From positions 4,931 to 68,930 of the forward strand of contig NZ_JAQIFT010000013.1 in assembly GCF_027857615.1 (NCBI RefSeq): a stretch of 64,000 bases of DNA. The letters run 5' to 3'. This stretch comes from Holtiella tumoricola. GTDB taxonomy: Bacteria; Bacillota; Clostridia; Lachnospirales; Cellulosilyticaceae. The position numbers and the translations under genes were made by a program. The stretch's first letter is position 1. Every line of letters begins with the position of its first letter. The notes below the pieces were generated by a model that saw only the letters and a program-made list of their open reading frames with translations, had not been told where the DNA came from and did not search any database. This document shows, piece by piece, positions 1 through 7,456 of this stretch.

Positions 1-799
1 TACAGCTACCGGCAAGAAAGTAATGGCACAAGCCTCAAAGCATCTCATTCCTCTTACATTAGAACTAGGGGGCAAAAATCCTGTTATTGTAGATTATAGT
101 GCGGATCTAAAAATAGCTGCTAAACGTATTGCATGGGGCAAATTTATGAATGCAGGCCAAACTTGTGTCGCACCTGATTATGTTTTAGTTCATGATAGTG
201 TGGTAGATGAATTTTTAGAGGCCTTAAAAACTGAGACAGAACGTATGTTTAAAGATAAAGCAAATCTTTCTCGTCTCATTCATGAAGGCCATTATGTACA
301 CATTTTAAAATGCATTAACGAAGATAACATCTACTATGGTGGTCATTTTGATCCTGAAGATCTTTATGTGGAACCTACTATTTTATATCCAACAAAGTTA
401 AGTGATGAATGTATGCAAGAAGAAATCTTTGGACCAGTGCTCCCCGTCCTTACTTTTAACAAACTTTCAACCGCTATCGAAACTGTACAACGTTTTCCTA
501 AACCACTCGCATGTTATATCTTTAGTGAAGATAGGTTGCGTACCAATCATCTTTTAAAAAATCTTTCTTTTGGTGGTGGTTGTATTAACGATACCATTAT
601 GCATTTAACCCATTCAAAAGCCCCCTTTGGTGGTGTAGGTTATAGCGGAATAGGTGCTTATCATGGTAAATATAGCTTTGAAACCTTCTCACGTCCACAA
701 ACCATTTGTTATAGTTCTAAGTTTGAGCTTCCTCTTCGTTATCCTCCTTACGATCGTACACTTCCACTTTTAAAGCAATACATTACAAAACGTTTTTAG
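1..799 (+). CDS. aldehyde dehydrogenase, class 3 type (C-terminal part)
   Basis: NAD(P)-dependent oxidation of an aldehyde to the acid. The reading frame is already open at base 2, so the gene starts outside the window and only about 266 residues are seen. The catalytic Glu lies in LELGGK and the nucleophile Cys in NAGQTC, about 34 residues later. EEIFGPV and the C-terminal FGGVGYSGIGAYHGKYSFETFS segment are typical of the short, membrane-associated class 3 family (ALDH3/AlkH/YwdH type). The natural substrate cannot be read from the sequence. A bidirectional hairpin terminator follows ten bases after the stop codon. Confidence 0.9.
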   Translation, partial: TATGKKVMAQASKHLIPLTLELGGKNPVIVDYSADLKIAAKRIAWGKFMNAGQTCVAPDYVLVHDSVVDEFLEALKTETERMFKDKANLSRLIHEGHYVHILKCINEDNIYYGGHFDPEDLYVEPTILYPTKLSDECMQEEIFGPVLPVLTFNKLSTAIETVQRFPKPLACYIFSEDRLRTNHLLKNLSFGGGCINDTIMHLTHSKAPFGGVGYSGIGAYHGKYSFETFSRPQTICYSSKFELPLRYPPYDRTLPLLKQYITKRF

Positions 800-808
800 A
801 TAAAAAAA

Positions 809-837
809 GAGACTGTTTTCTAACAGCCTCTTTTTTT
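809..837 (+). terminator. Rho-independent terminator between convergent genes
   Basis: Nine-base stem (809-817 with 822-830) containing one A/C position that becomes a G-U pair on the minus strand. T runs lie on both sides: seven T downstream on plus, seven A on the other flank. It can end both the aldehyde dehydrogenase (plus) and the small gene at 862-1104 (minus). Confidence 0.85.
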
Positions 838-861
838 ACTTTTAAAGATCTAGTTTCATTT

Positions 862-1104
862 CTAATCATCACACTCATGACCTGTGCAAATACAATCATG
901 ACCCGTTTGTTTTTTAATTTTATTAAGTTGATCTAAGAAATCATCTATCTCACCAATTTCCATACGATCATTAGTATGCACATCATAGATTTTACCTTTA
1001 TTAAAATCTCTTAAAACATACGTGCATCCATTACTATCGTCTTTATGAATACAACGATAGCCTTCTTTATATTTTTCTTTGAGAGCATCTACATTTGTTG
1101 GCAT
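862..1104 (-). CDS. small protein of unknown function
   Basis: 80 residues, acidic and hydrophilic, with no signal peptide or membrane segment. The C-terminus is rich in Cys and His (HDCICTGHEC), which suggests a metal or redox site; this is inference. I do not recognise the family. The ribosome site for the ATG at 1104 would be the GGGGG at 1112-1116, which is also the 3' arm of the terminator hairpin of the upstream integrase gene. It is read in the same direction as the integrase and ends at a good terminator, so it is probably a real gene. Confidence 0.55.
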   Translation of the reverse strand: MPTNVDALKEKYKEGYRCIHKDDSNGCTYVLRDFNKGKIYDVHTNDRMEIGEIDDFLDQLNKIKKQTGHDCICTGHECDD

Positions 1105-1106
1105 AA

Positions 1107-1153
1107 AAAAACCCCCTTTTATTTAGTTAAAATAACCTAAATCAAGGGGTTTT
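1107..1153 (-). terminator. terminator behind the integrase gene, overlapping the ribosome site of the next gene
   Basis: On the minus strand a CCCCTT..ATTTAG arm pairs with CTAAAT..AAGGGG, followed by seven T. The T run ends directly at the ATG of the 80-residue protein. It looks like a normal terminator, but its 3' arm supplies the only visible Shine-Dalgarno sequence of the next gene, so it may act as an attenuator. Confidence 0.7.
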
Positions 1154-1160
1154 ATACATC

Positions 1161-2123
1161 TTAACGTCTATCAAAATTTAACTTTTTAATTTCATTTTGT
1201 TTCTGACTCGCTTCTATTTCATGGGTATAAATAGATAGTGTAATAGATGGATTACTGTGGGAAATTAATGAAGATAATGTTGTAATATCCATTTTAGCTG
1301 CAATACAATAAGAAGCAAAGGTATGTCTAAAAATATGGGCATGAATATGTCTTCCAAGTACTGTAGAAAGTTTAAGCATTAAATCATGAAGAGAGCGTGA
1401 TGCTAAATGCTTATTGCTATCTTGACGACTTGGAAACATATAAGGAGAAGCTTCTAAGTTTGAAAGAATCTCTTTATTTTCAAGTTTTTTAAGCTGCATT
1501 TGATAAACACCTAAAAACTCCAATAACTGAGGATGAATAGGAATATTGTTATATTTAAATCCCTTTGCTAAAAGCAAAATACTATTGGTTTGGATATTAA
1601 TATCTTGTTTTTTTATACTTACAGCTTCCGTTGCACGACATCCTGTATAAAGTAAGATACCTATAAGAAGCCTATTTCTGATCCAACAATAATATAAATA
1701 ATCAAAATGATTGCTACTCCCTAATAGTACTTCATTTTCACCAATTTGACCATCTATGTAATCAATGAGTTCTTCTATTTCTTCTGTAGTTAAAATTTCT
1801 TTGGGTGCTTTAGTCTTACGCATTTTAATAGGATCAATATATTCGTACAAACGTTCATCACATAATCGTTTTTCATAACAAAATTTAAGAAACCGATGTA
1901 ATACGACACGTTTACGTTTAAGACTTGCAGGTTTTAGATCTTGACTTTGAAGTTCAATTAAATAATCCTGAATCATTTCAAAGTTAATTTCTTCAAGATT
2001 CACAGCTTCTATACACTCTTGCCATTGATTAAGATCTTGCATATAAGCTTTAAGTGTATGAGGTGAAAGCTGCATGCCTTCTAATGAGACTTTAAAATAA
2101 TGAATACTCTTTTGAATCGTCAT
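1161..2123 (-). CDS. tyrosine recombinase (XerC/XerD-like site-specific integrase)
   Basis: Cuts and rejoins DNA through a tyrosine intermediate. 320 residues: an N-terminal SAM-like core-binding domain (about 1-95) and a C-terminal catalytic domain. The catalytic set is visible: Arg163 in YTGCRATE, His263 and Arg266 in HIFRHTF, His289 in LISHS, and Tyr299 in SIYTHE. Length fits XerC/XerD rather than large phage integrases. The start at 2123 has GGAGAGGAGG upstream. No phage genes, attachment sites or excisionase are adjacent, so it may be a chromosomal Xer paralogue or a remnant of a mobile element. It is not next to the usual housekeeping xer neighbours. Confidence 0.88.
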   Translation of the reverse strand: MTIQKSIHYFKVSLEGMQLSPHTLKAYMQDLNQWQECIEAVNLEEINFEMIQDYLIELQSQDLKPASLKRKRVVLHRFLKFCYEKRLCDERLYEYIDPIKMRKTKAPKEILTTEEIEELIDYIDGQIGENEVLLGSSNHFDYLYYCWIRNRLLIGILLYTGCRATEAVSIKKQDINIQTNSILLLAKGFKYNNIPIHPQLLEFLGVYQMQLKKLENKEILSNLEASPYMFPSRQDSNKHLASRSLHDLMLKLSTVLGRHIHAHIFRHTFASYCIAAKMDITTLSSLISHSNPSITLSIYTHEIEASQKQNEIKKLNFDRR

Positions 2124-2157
2124 TCAATACCTCCTCTCCTAAAAAATTATATTATAA

Positions 2158-2179
2158 AAGGGCTGTTAAAACAGCCCTT
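2158..2179 (-). terminator. terminator of the formate/nitrite channel gene
   Basis: Ten-base perfect stem (2158-2167 with 2170-2179) directly behind the stop codon. On the minus strand it is followed by TTATAATATAATTTTTT. Confidence 0.8.
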
Positions 2180-2188
2180 ACTTTCTTA

Positions 2189-3022
2189 TTATTGAGCAGG
2201 TTTTGTGCATTTTTTGTAGATTACATAGTACATAACCCCAATAAATACCCCACCGATAAGATTTCCGATCGTAACTGGAATTGCATTATTGACAAAGAAG
2301 TTTCCCCAAGTTAAAGTATCTAACTTATCTGCAGCTACTCCTGACATTTCTACAAGTTCTGGATTCATTTTAATAAATAAACCAACTGGAACATAGTACA
2401 TATTAGCTACAATATGTTCTGCTCCACTAATTGCAAATGCAAAAATAGAGAAGAAACCTGCTAATATCTTACCTGTTACATCTTTTGCTGAGTAAATCAT
2501 CCAAATACCAGCACATACAAAGATATTACAAATGATTGCTAAACAAAGTGCTTCAGTAAAAGGTAAATTCGACTTTGTAATGGCTGTTTTTAAAGCATAA
2601 GCTGCAAAGCCACCATCACTCATTCTAAACAAACCTGTATTTGCTTGCAAGAAAGCAATAGATACTGCACCTACAAAATTACCAGCAAGTACAATCACTA
2701 AGTTTTTAAAGAAGTCAATTACTCTTGTACGTTTTTCTAAAGTAGATAAGACAATCAGACAGTTACCTGTAAAAAGGTCTGCTCCATTAAGTACAACAAA
2801 CATTAACCCTATTGGGAATACTGCACCTGTTACAAGTTTTGCTACACCTTTATCATGAATAGCATGTGCTGCAGTTGATGAAGCTAACGCCCCAAGTGCT
2901 ATATAAACACCCGCCATAACTGCCATTAAAAAAATTGCAAGTACCGTACGATTAACTTTTGCAACACCTGCATCTGTTGTGTAATCTAAAATCTCATTTG
3001 GTGCTAAATAATTTTTTGCCAT
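2189..3022 (-). CDS. focA: formate/nitrite transporter family channel
   Basis: Pentameric inner-membrane channel that moves formate, nitrite or a related small anion. About 277 residues with six hydrophobic segments. The family signature GADLFTGNC is present, as is the SGAEHIVANMYYVP segment near TM5. The ATG at 3022 is chosen because AAAGGAG sits at the correct distance (3031-3037); the frame stays open for 12 more codons upstream without a ribosome site. No pyruvate formate-lyase or nitrite reductase gene is adjacent, so formate versus nitrite cannot be settled here. Confidence 0.9.
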   Translation of the reverse strand: MAKNYLAPNEILDYTTDAGVAKVNRTVLAIFLMAVMAGVYIALGALASSTAAHAIHDKGVAKLVTGAVFPIGLMFVVLNGADLFTGNCLIVLSTLEKRTRVIDFFKNLVIVLAGNFVGAVSIAFLQANTGLFRMSDGGFAAYALKTAITKSNLPFTEALCLAIICNIFVCAGIWMIYSAKDVTGKILAGFFSIFAFAISGAEHIVANMYYVPVGLFIKMNPELVEMSGVAADKLDTLTWGNFFVNNAIPVTIGNLIGGVFIGVMYYVIYKKCTKPAQ

Positions 3023-3079
3023 TTTATACACTCCTTTTCCAATCAAAGAGTATACCACCTATGCCTATTCATTTCAACA

Positions 3080-3958
3080 TTATTCTTTCTCATTTTCCTT
3101 ATTCAACAAAATTTGTTGTATTTTTGTCTGAAGTTGTTGCATATCGCTATAATATTTTTCTTGTATTTTTGTCTTTTCTTCATTAAATATAATATTTTGT
3201 TCTAGTAAGGAATTTTTAAGTTCTAATTCATACTTCTCTTTAACGGTAGCTAATTCTTGTGTATATTTTTCTATCTCTAATCGAAGTACTTCTTTACTTT
3301 TTTCTATTTCTCTTTGACTAAACCAAAGTTCTGATGCAATTTCATCGTTACGTACTTGTAAACGTTCATTTTCACTAGTACGTTCTTCTATTTCTATTTC
3401 TAAGCGCTCCCATTTACTATTTTCTCCTTTTAAGCGTTCGATTTCTTCTTCATACTTGTCGCATAGTACATGATGTTGCTTCATTTGTTGTTTTTGTTCT
3501 TTAACAACTTCTTCTAACTCTTCTTTTTCTTTTTTTAATCCACAAATCTGTGCTTCTAGGTTTTTCTTTTCTTCCTTTAAAGCTTTTATCTCAGTTTCCT
3601 TTTCTTCTTCTAACTTTTTTAATGTCTCTTTAAACATTTCTTGTTTCTCTAATAAAGCAATCTTTTCTTTTTCTTTTTCACTTAACAGCTCCTCTACTTC
3701 ATTTACCCGATCTTCTACTAAAAGGTTAACCCTTTCACCCATATTTAAATACATATTTTGAATACGATTTAATAGTCTTTGCAATTCATCTATATCTTGA
3801 ACCAATACACTTTCAGACTGTTTTTGACGTTCTAATTTATAGGCACTCAATAACACACTCATAAACTCTTTCCCTGTTAGTTGAGTGTTTTTCATCATCT
3901 CTGCTAACTCATTTTTCATCTCTTCTGGTACCTTTACACCAAATGTTACATCTGCCAT
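3080..3958 (-). CDS. putative ribbon-helix-helix DNA-binding protein with long coiled coil
   Basis: 292 residues. The first ~50 (start MADVTFGVKVPEEM) look like a ribbon-helix-helix fold: a short beta strand, then two helices (KNELAEMMKNT and GKEFMSVLLSAYKLE). From about residue 50 to the end it is an almost unbroken, highly charged Glu/Lys coiled coil. No membrane segment and no catalytic motif are seen. The gene has a good ribosome site (AAGGAGAAATAT). It is preceded by a row of GTTAAC palindromes at regular spacing (3974-4058), which fits an autorepressor or a partition/scaffold protein bound to its own promoter. Family not recognised; the DNA-binding role is inference from fold and context. 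Confidence 0.6.
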   Translation of the reverse strand: MADVTFGVKVPEEMKNELAEMMKNTQLTGKEFMSVLLSAYKLERQKQSESVLVQDIDELQRLLNRIQNMYLNMGERVNLLVEDRVNEVEELLSEKEKEKIALLEKQEMFKETLKKLEEEKETEIKALKEEKKNLEAQICGLKKEKEELEEVVKEQKQQMKQHHVLCDKYEEEIERLKGENSKWERLEIEIEERTSENERLQVRNDEIASELWFSQREIEKSKEVLRLEIEKYTQELATVKEKYELELKNSLLEQNIIFNEEKTKIQEKYYSDMQQLQTKIQQILLNKENEKE

Positions 3959-3973
3959 TTATATTTCTCCTTT

Positions 3974-4058
3974 TAAGGTTAACCTTATTCTATCTAGGTT
4001 AACCTATATATTTTATAGTTAACTCTTTTATTTTTAACATAGTTAACCAAAGTTAACC
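3974..4058. promoter_or_regulatory. phased array of GTTAAC palindromes (probable operator array)
   Basis: Five clear copies are seen. TAAGGTTAACCTTA is a 14-base palindrome centred at 3980.5, TAGGTTAACCTA is centred at 4000.5, and AGTTAACT at 4020.5. Then follow AGTTAACC at 4044.5 and 4054.5, plus a degenerate TTTAAC near 4035.5. The first three are exactly 20 bp apart and the last two 10 bp apart, that is, whole helical turns. The array lies between 16 and 100 bases upstream of the RHH/coiled-coil gene and would cover its promoter. Confidence 0.7.
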
Positions 4059-4095
4059 ATTATTTATATATTAGCATAGTGGATATAATTAGCAC

Positions 4096-4137
4096 AACCC
4101 ACCACAGATAATTATGTATTATCTGTGGTGGGTTTTT
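4096..4137 (+). terminator. strong perfect hairpin with T run, oriented plus
   Basis: Seventeen-base perfect stem (4096-4112 with 4118-4134), loop TATGT, followed by a run of five T on the plus strand. There is no plus-strand gene upstream of it. It could terminate an antisense or small RNA that starts within or before the GTTAAC array. In the minus direction the tail is poor (TTGTGC). Confidence 0.6.
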
Positions 4138-4140
4138 GAT

Positions 4141-4329
4141 TTAAAAATAAGAAGTTGATAAAAGGATAGAAGAAAGGATTAAAAAGTAAAATGGGGATAA
4201 AAAGAAATAATAAAAAGGTAGAGGTATGAATTTTCTAACTATTTCTATCATCAGTGATATAGCCAATGTGATATAAATCAAATTCTTTAATAAAGCAAAC
4301 TCAAGTATAAATTTAAAGAGAATCATCAC
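4141..4329 (-). CDS. doubtful hydrophobic small ORF
   Basis: 62 codons, almost entirely hydrophobic and rich in Phe, Leu and Ile, with two possible membrane segments. No convincing ribosome site precedes the ATG at 4329 (AGAAAGTG directly before it) and no relative is recognised. It ends just before the strong hairpin at 4096-4134. AT-rich noise can give such ORFs, so it is listed mainly to account for 3959-4445, which otherwise holds only the palindrome array and two hairpins. Confidence 0.2.
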   Translation of the reverse strand: MMILFKFILEFALLKNLIYITLAISLMIEIVRKFIPLPFYYFFLSPFYFLILSSILLSTSYF

Positions 4330-4387
4330 TTTCTAGATAAGATCGTACAATAAAGATTTAAACAAATGAAGATATTTAAACAAAATT

Positions 4388-4426
4388 AAACTACCTTTAT
4401 CCATGTACTATAGATAAAGGTAGTTT
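4388..4426 (-). terminator. terminator of the ferritin-like protein gene
   Basis: Fourteen-base perfect stem (4388-4401 with 4413-4426), 11-base loop, followed on the minus strand by AATTTTGTTT, shortly after the stop codon at 4446. Confidence 0.7.
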
Positions 4427-4445
4427 AGAAAATATTGCTTTTTGT

Positions 4446-5681
4446 TTATCTTCCTACACTTGTATTATCAGCAGCTCTATCCCTTAATTCATATATAGGA
4501 TTTTCCTTATCCTCATAACGATAGTCTCGACCTTTTTGACAAATATAATCATGAATAACTCTGTGACTCGGAACTTGATCAACATCATGATTTAAAGTAT
4601 TTTGGAATTTATAGAACTCTGATTCAGAGGATAATTCTGATACATTAGGATAATTATCTTTTATGGAAGTTAATTGTACTGTAGTTCCTAAAACATTTCT
4701 TACATATTCTTTATTTTCACCTAATGTTAATAGTTGTGGAAAACATCCATCAGGAATAATTTGTTGCCATTCTTTATTTTCATATTTCTTGAGTAGATTC
4801 GCAGCTTGATGTAAATGATTTACTTCTTCAATAAAATGTTGTTCCCATATTTTCTTAATATATGGATCGGTTTCATCTTCATAACAAGAATAGTATAAAT
4901 AACACTCTGTATATTCATGCTGTAAAAGACCTTCAAGCCAAGTCATTTTTGCATCAAGTAAGCTACCATAATGACTAACATGTTGCTCTTCAATAAGTGC
5001 AATCTCCTGATATAAGCTTCTACCCCTATCTGAGTCATAAAAACCTGCTATATTCATATAATAGTTCATTGTCTGCTGTTCTGCAGCCGTAATAATACCA
5101 ATATTAAGTTTAGTAATAGGATCGGCTTTACAAAAATCTACACATGCCCTAATATTATCAGCTGGATATCGATGTTCTGATATAGTAGGTCTTCCTGGCA
5201 TAATTTCTGTATAATGCCCTACCAATTGTTCAGCTTTAATTCCTTTTTCCATTTCTAATAAATCTGAATAGCGATAAAGGTGATCAAAATCTTCTAGCAA
5301 AGCAAAATCTAAAGCCATCTTCACATGTTTATCAGGTTCTCTTTGTGCTAGTCTTGCTGTAAGATCTACTGCAAGTTGTTCATAACTTATAGTAGTCTCC
5401 AGAATAGATTCATCTGCTGGTTTAAGAACACTGATCATTTTTTGTTGTTGCTGTTCACTTCTCCTAGTTACAGCAATTTCTCTCCGTAATTCATTATTCG
5501 TACAGTGTCTTGAAAAATTATGCGAGAACCATACTGCTTCATATTCCGTACCATTCATTAAAATGATACGGGTTTTTGTATAGGGATCTACTTCATTTTT
5601 ATTATAAGGCTTTGGATAAATTTTCTTCCAATCTTTAAATAAATTATCTGTTTTGATAGGTTTCTCTAAAAAAGGATTCAC
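4446..5681 (-). CDS. uncharacterised protein with a probable ferritin-like helical bundle
   Basis: 411 residues, GTG start at 5681 with GGAG about 11 bases upstream. No signal peptide or membrane segment. The middle contains helices with Glu and His spaced as in diiron ferritin-like proteins: TAAEQQTMNYYM, IEEQHVSHYGS, HEYTECYLYYSC and FIEEVNHLHQAANLL. ExxH pairs such as EEQHVSH and EEVNH are what binds two irons in this superfamily. The N- and C-terminal thirds have no motif I know. The gene stands alone between terminators. The diiron role is inference from these patterns; the family is not recognised. Confidence 0.55.
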   Translation of the reverse strand: MNPFLEKPIKTDNLFKDWKKIYPKPYNKNEVDPYTKTRIILMNGTEYEAVWFSHNFSRHCTNNELRREIAVTRRSEQQQQKMISVLKPADESILETTISYEQLAVDLTARLAQREPDKHVKMALDFALLEDFDHLYRYSDLLEMEKGIKAEQLVGHYTEIMPGRPTISEHRYPADNIRACVDFCKADPITKLNIGIITAAEQQTMNYYMNIAGFYDSDRGRSLYQEIALIEEQHVSHYGSLLDAKMTWLEGLLQHEYTECYLYYSCYEDETDPYIKKIWEQHFIEEVNHLHQAANLLKKYENKEWQQIIPDGCFPQLLTLGENKEYVRNVLGTTVQLTSIKDNYPNVSELSSESEFYKFQNTLNHDVDQVPSHRVIHDYICQKGRDYRYEDKENPIYELRDRAADNTSVGR

Positions 5682-5869
5682 TTTAAAATCATCTCCATTC
5701 TTAATTTTAATATGCCAGTTCTATATTCATTTTATCAACTTCCTAATTGTAGAAAGTTAGATTTCTATGAAATAATCTTATATGTCTAGTTTGTGTAAAT
5801 TCTCTATTTAAAATCCAAGAATAAATTGTAAAATTATTACCATTTAAAGTCAATTCAGGTTTAAAATAT

Positions 5870-5917
5870 AAAAAAAAAAAAAAAAAAACACACCGAGGTC
5901 TCAGCTCCTCGGTGTGT
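5870..5917 (-). terminator. terminator of the symporter gene with an unusually long T run
   Basis: Eleven-base GC-rich stem (5888-5898 with 5907-5917). On the minus strand it is followed by about 19 consecutive T (5870-5888 are A on plus). Confidence 0.9.
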
Positions 5918-5962
5918 ATATATAATTCCTTTAAATAGATAAAAGATAAAGGACTAAAAAGA

Positions 5963-7201
5963 TTAGGCTTCTATAACAGCTTCATCATCTGTCATGATAA
6001 TTGTTTCATCTGTACTTGATACAAAGAGACAAGCTGATAAGTCACCTGTTACATTAACTGATGTGGTCATCATATCTAGTATACGATCTACACCAGCAAT
6101 AAGTGCAATGGCTTCAAGTGGTAGACCAATTGACGAAAGTACCATTGTCATCATAACAATTACTGTTCCAGGAATTGCTGCCGCACCAATTGATGCTAAA
6201 GATGCTGTAACAATTAGAATGATTAATTGACTTCCTGAAAGTTGAATACCATAGATTTGAGCAATAAATACCGCACAAGCAGCTTGGTAAATTGCACCAC
6301 CATCCATATTGATTGTTGAACCTATATTAAGAACAAATTGTGCAACTTCTTGTTTAACACCTAAGTTTTCTTTTGCACATTTGAGTGATACCGGTAAAGT
6401 TGCAGCACTACTTGCTGTTGAGAATGAAAGCATTTGTGCTGGTAAAATACTTTTAATAAATTGCATTGGATTCATTTTTGCAAAGATTTTTGCACTCATT
6501 CCATATACAAAGAAACATTGTACAAGGCATGCAATAAAAATTACAAGAATTAATTTAATTAATGAAACAAGTACACTCCAACCATTTGTTGCTACAACAT
6601 CTGCAATAAGTGCACATACAGCAATTGGTGTAATACGCATAATCATTTCAACGATTTTGTACATAATATCAGAGAAATTTGTAAAGAGTACTTTTGCTGC
6701 ACTCGCTTTTTCACCTAAACTATTAATTGCTACACCTACAAAGGCTCCGAAAATAATAACTTGAAGTGTATTACCATCTGTTAAGGCTTTAAATGGATTA
6801 CTTGGTACAATATCAACGATTAAGCTCATTAAATTTGTTGTTTGAATAACAGGTGCTTCTGCATTTCCTAGAAGCACACCTACACCCGGTTTCATAATAA
6901 GTGCAAGAGTCATTCCAATACATGCTGCTAAAACTGTTGTTGTCATATAATATGTAAGTGTTTTCTTACCCATAAGACCTAAACGATTCATATCCCCTAC
7001 ATGGGTCATACTTGAAACTAATGTACATAAAATTAGTGGTACAATAACCATCTTCATTAAATTAAGGAAGATCGTTCCTATAGGCTGAATCACATATTCT
7101 AGTAGCCCATTAAATTGTCCCATTTGGATAATAATTCCTAGCACTACCCCTGCCAGAAGTCCAATAAAAATTTTGCTCGATAAACCTAGTGATTTCTTCA
7201 T
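5963..7201 (-). CDS. dicarboxylate/amino acid:cation symporter (DAACS, GltP/DctA family)
   Basis: Sodium- or proton-driven uptake of glutamate, aspartate or C4-dicarboxylates at the cytoplasmic membrane. 412 residues. Family signatures in order: the serine-rich hairpin STASSAATLP (about residue 262), NMDGGAIYQA in TM7 (sodium site), the hairpin AAAIPGT, and a TM8 segment ending in DRILDMMTTSVNVTGD, whose Asp residues contact sodium and substrate. The ATG at 7201 has CGGAGGG at good spacing; 13 upstream in-frame codons lack a ribosome site. Single-gene transcript with its own terminator. Confidence 0.92.
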   Translation of the reverse strand: MKKSLGLSSKIFIGLLAGVVLGIIIQMGQFNGLLEYVIQPIGTIFLNLMKMVIVPLILCTLVSSMTHVGDMNRLGLMGKKTLTYYMTTTVLAACIGMTLALIMKPGVGVLLGNAEAPVIQTTNLMSLIVDIVPSNPFKALTDGNTLQVIIFGAFVGVAINSLGEKASAAKVLFTNFSDIMYKIVEMIMRITPIAVCALIADVVATNGWSVLVSLIKLILVIFIACLVQCFFVYGMSAKIFAKMNPMQFIKSILPAQMLSFSTASSAATLPVSLKCAKENLGVKQEVAQFVLNIGSTINMDGGAIYQAACAVFIAQIYGIQLSGSQLIILIVTASLASIGAAAIPGTVIVMMTMVLSSIGLPLEAIALIAGVDRILDMMTTSVNVTGDLSACLFVSSTDETIIMTDDEAVIEA

Positions 7202-7396
7202 ATATTTCCCTCCGTTTGTATTCTGTATGATTGTATACAATTATACGTGAGTGATAGGATAAAAGCAAGTGCTATTTTCAAATTTTGGAATATCATCTAA
7301 ATATTTTAAAGATGTTCTAGCTATCTTACATATAAAATTACAAAAACACATGTACATACCCTTATCCGAATTAAGAAAATAAAAAATAGCCAAAAT

Positions 7397-7438
7397 AAAA
7401 TGAGCAATTACTCCATCCTGGAAATAATTGCCCATTTT
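7397..7438 (-). terminator. terminator of the BaiN-type flavoprotein gene
   Basis: Fourteen-base stem (7397-7410 with 7425-7438) with one G-U pair, followed on the minus strand by ATTTTGG. It lies 19 bases behind the stop codon. Confidence 0.7.
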
Positions 7439-7456
7439 ATAGTTGTATATCTTCTA

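Noticed and set aside
1161..2123. Integrase as evidence of an integrated prophage
   Set aside because: No phage structural genes, repressor, attachment repeats or excisionase in the adjacent 10 kb.
2959..3186. 75-codon plus-strand ORF across the focA start
   Set aside because: Antisense to two supported genes, no start signal.
6309..6764. 151-codon plus-strand ORF opposite the symporter
   Set aside because: Antisense shadow of a conserved membrane protein; no ribosome site.
7241..7435. 64-codon minus-strand ORF between the symporter and the flavoprotein
   Set aside because: No ribosome site, composition unlike a protein, and its start lies within the terminator hairpin of the flavoprotein gene.
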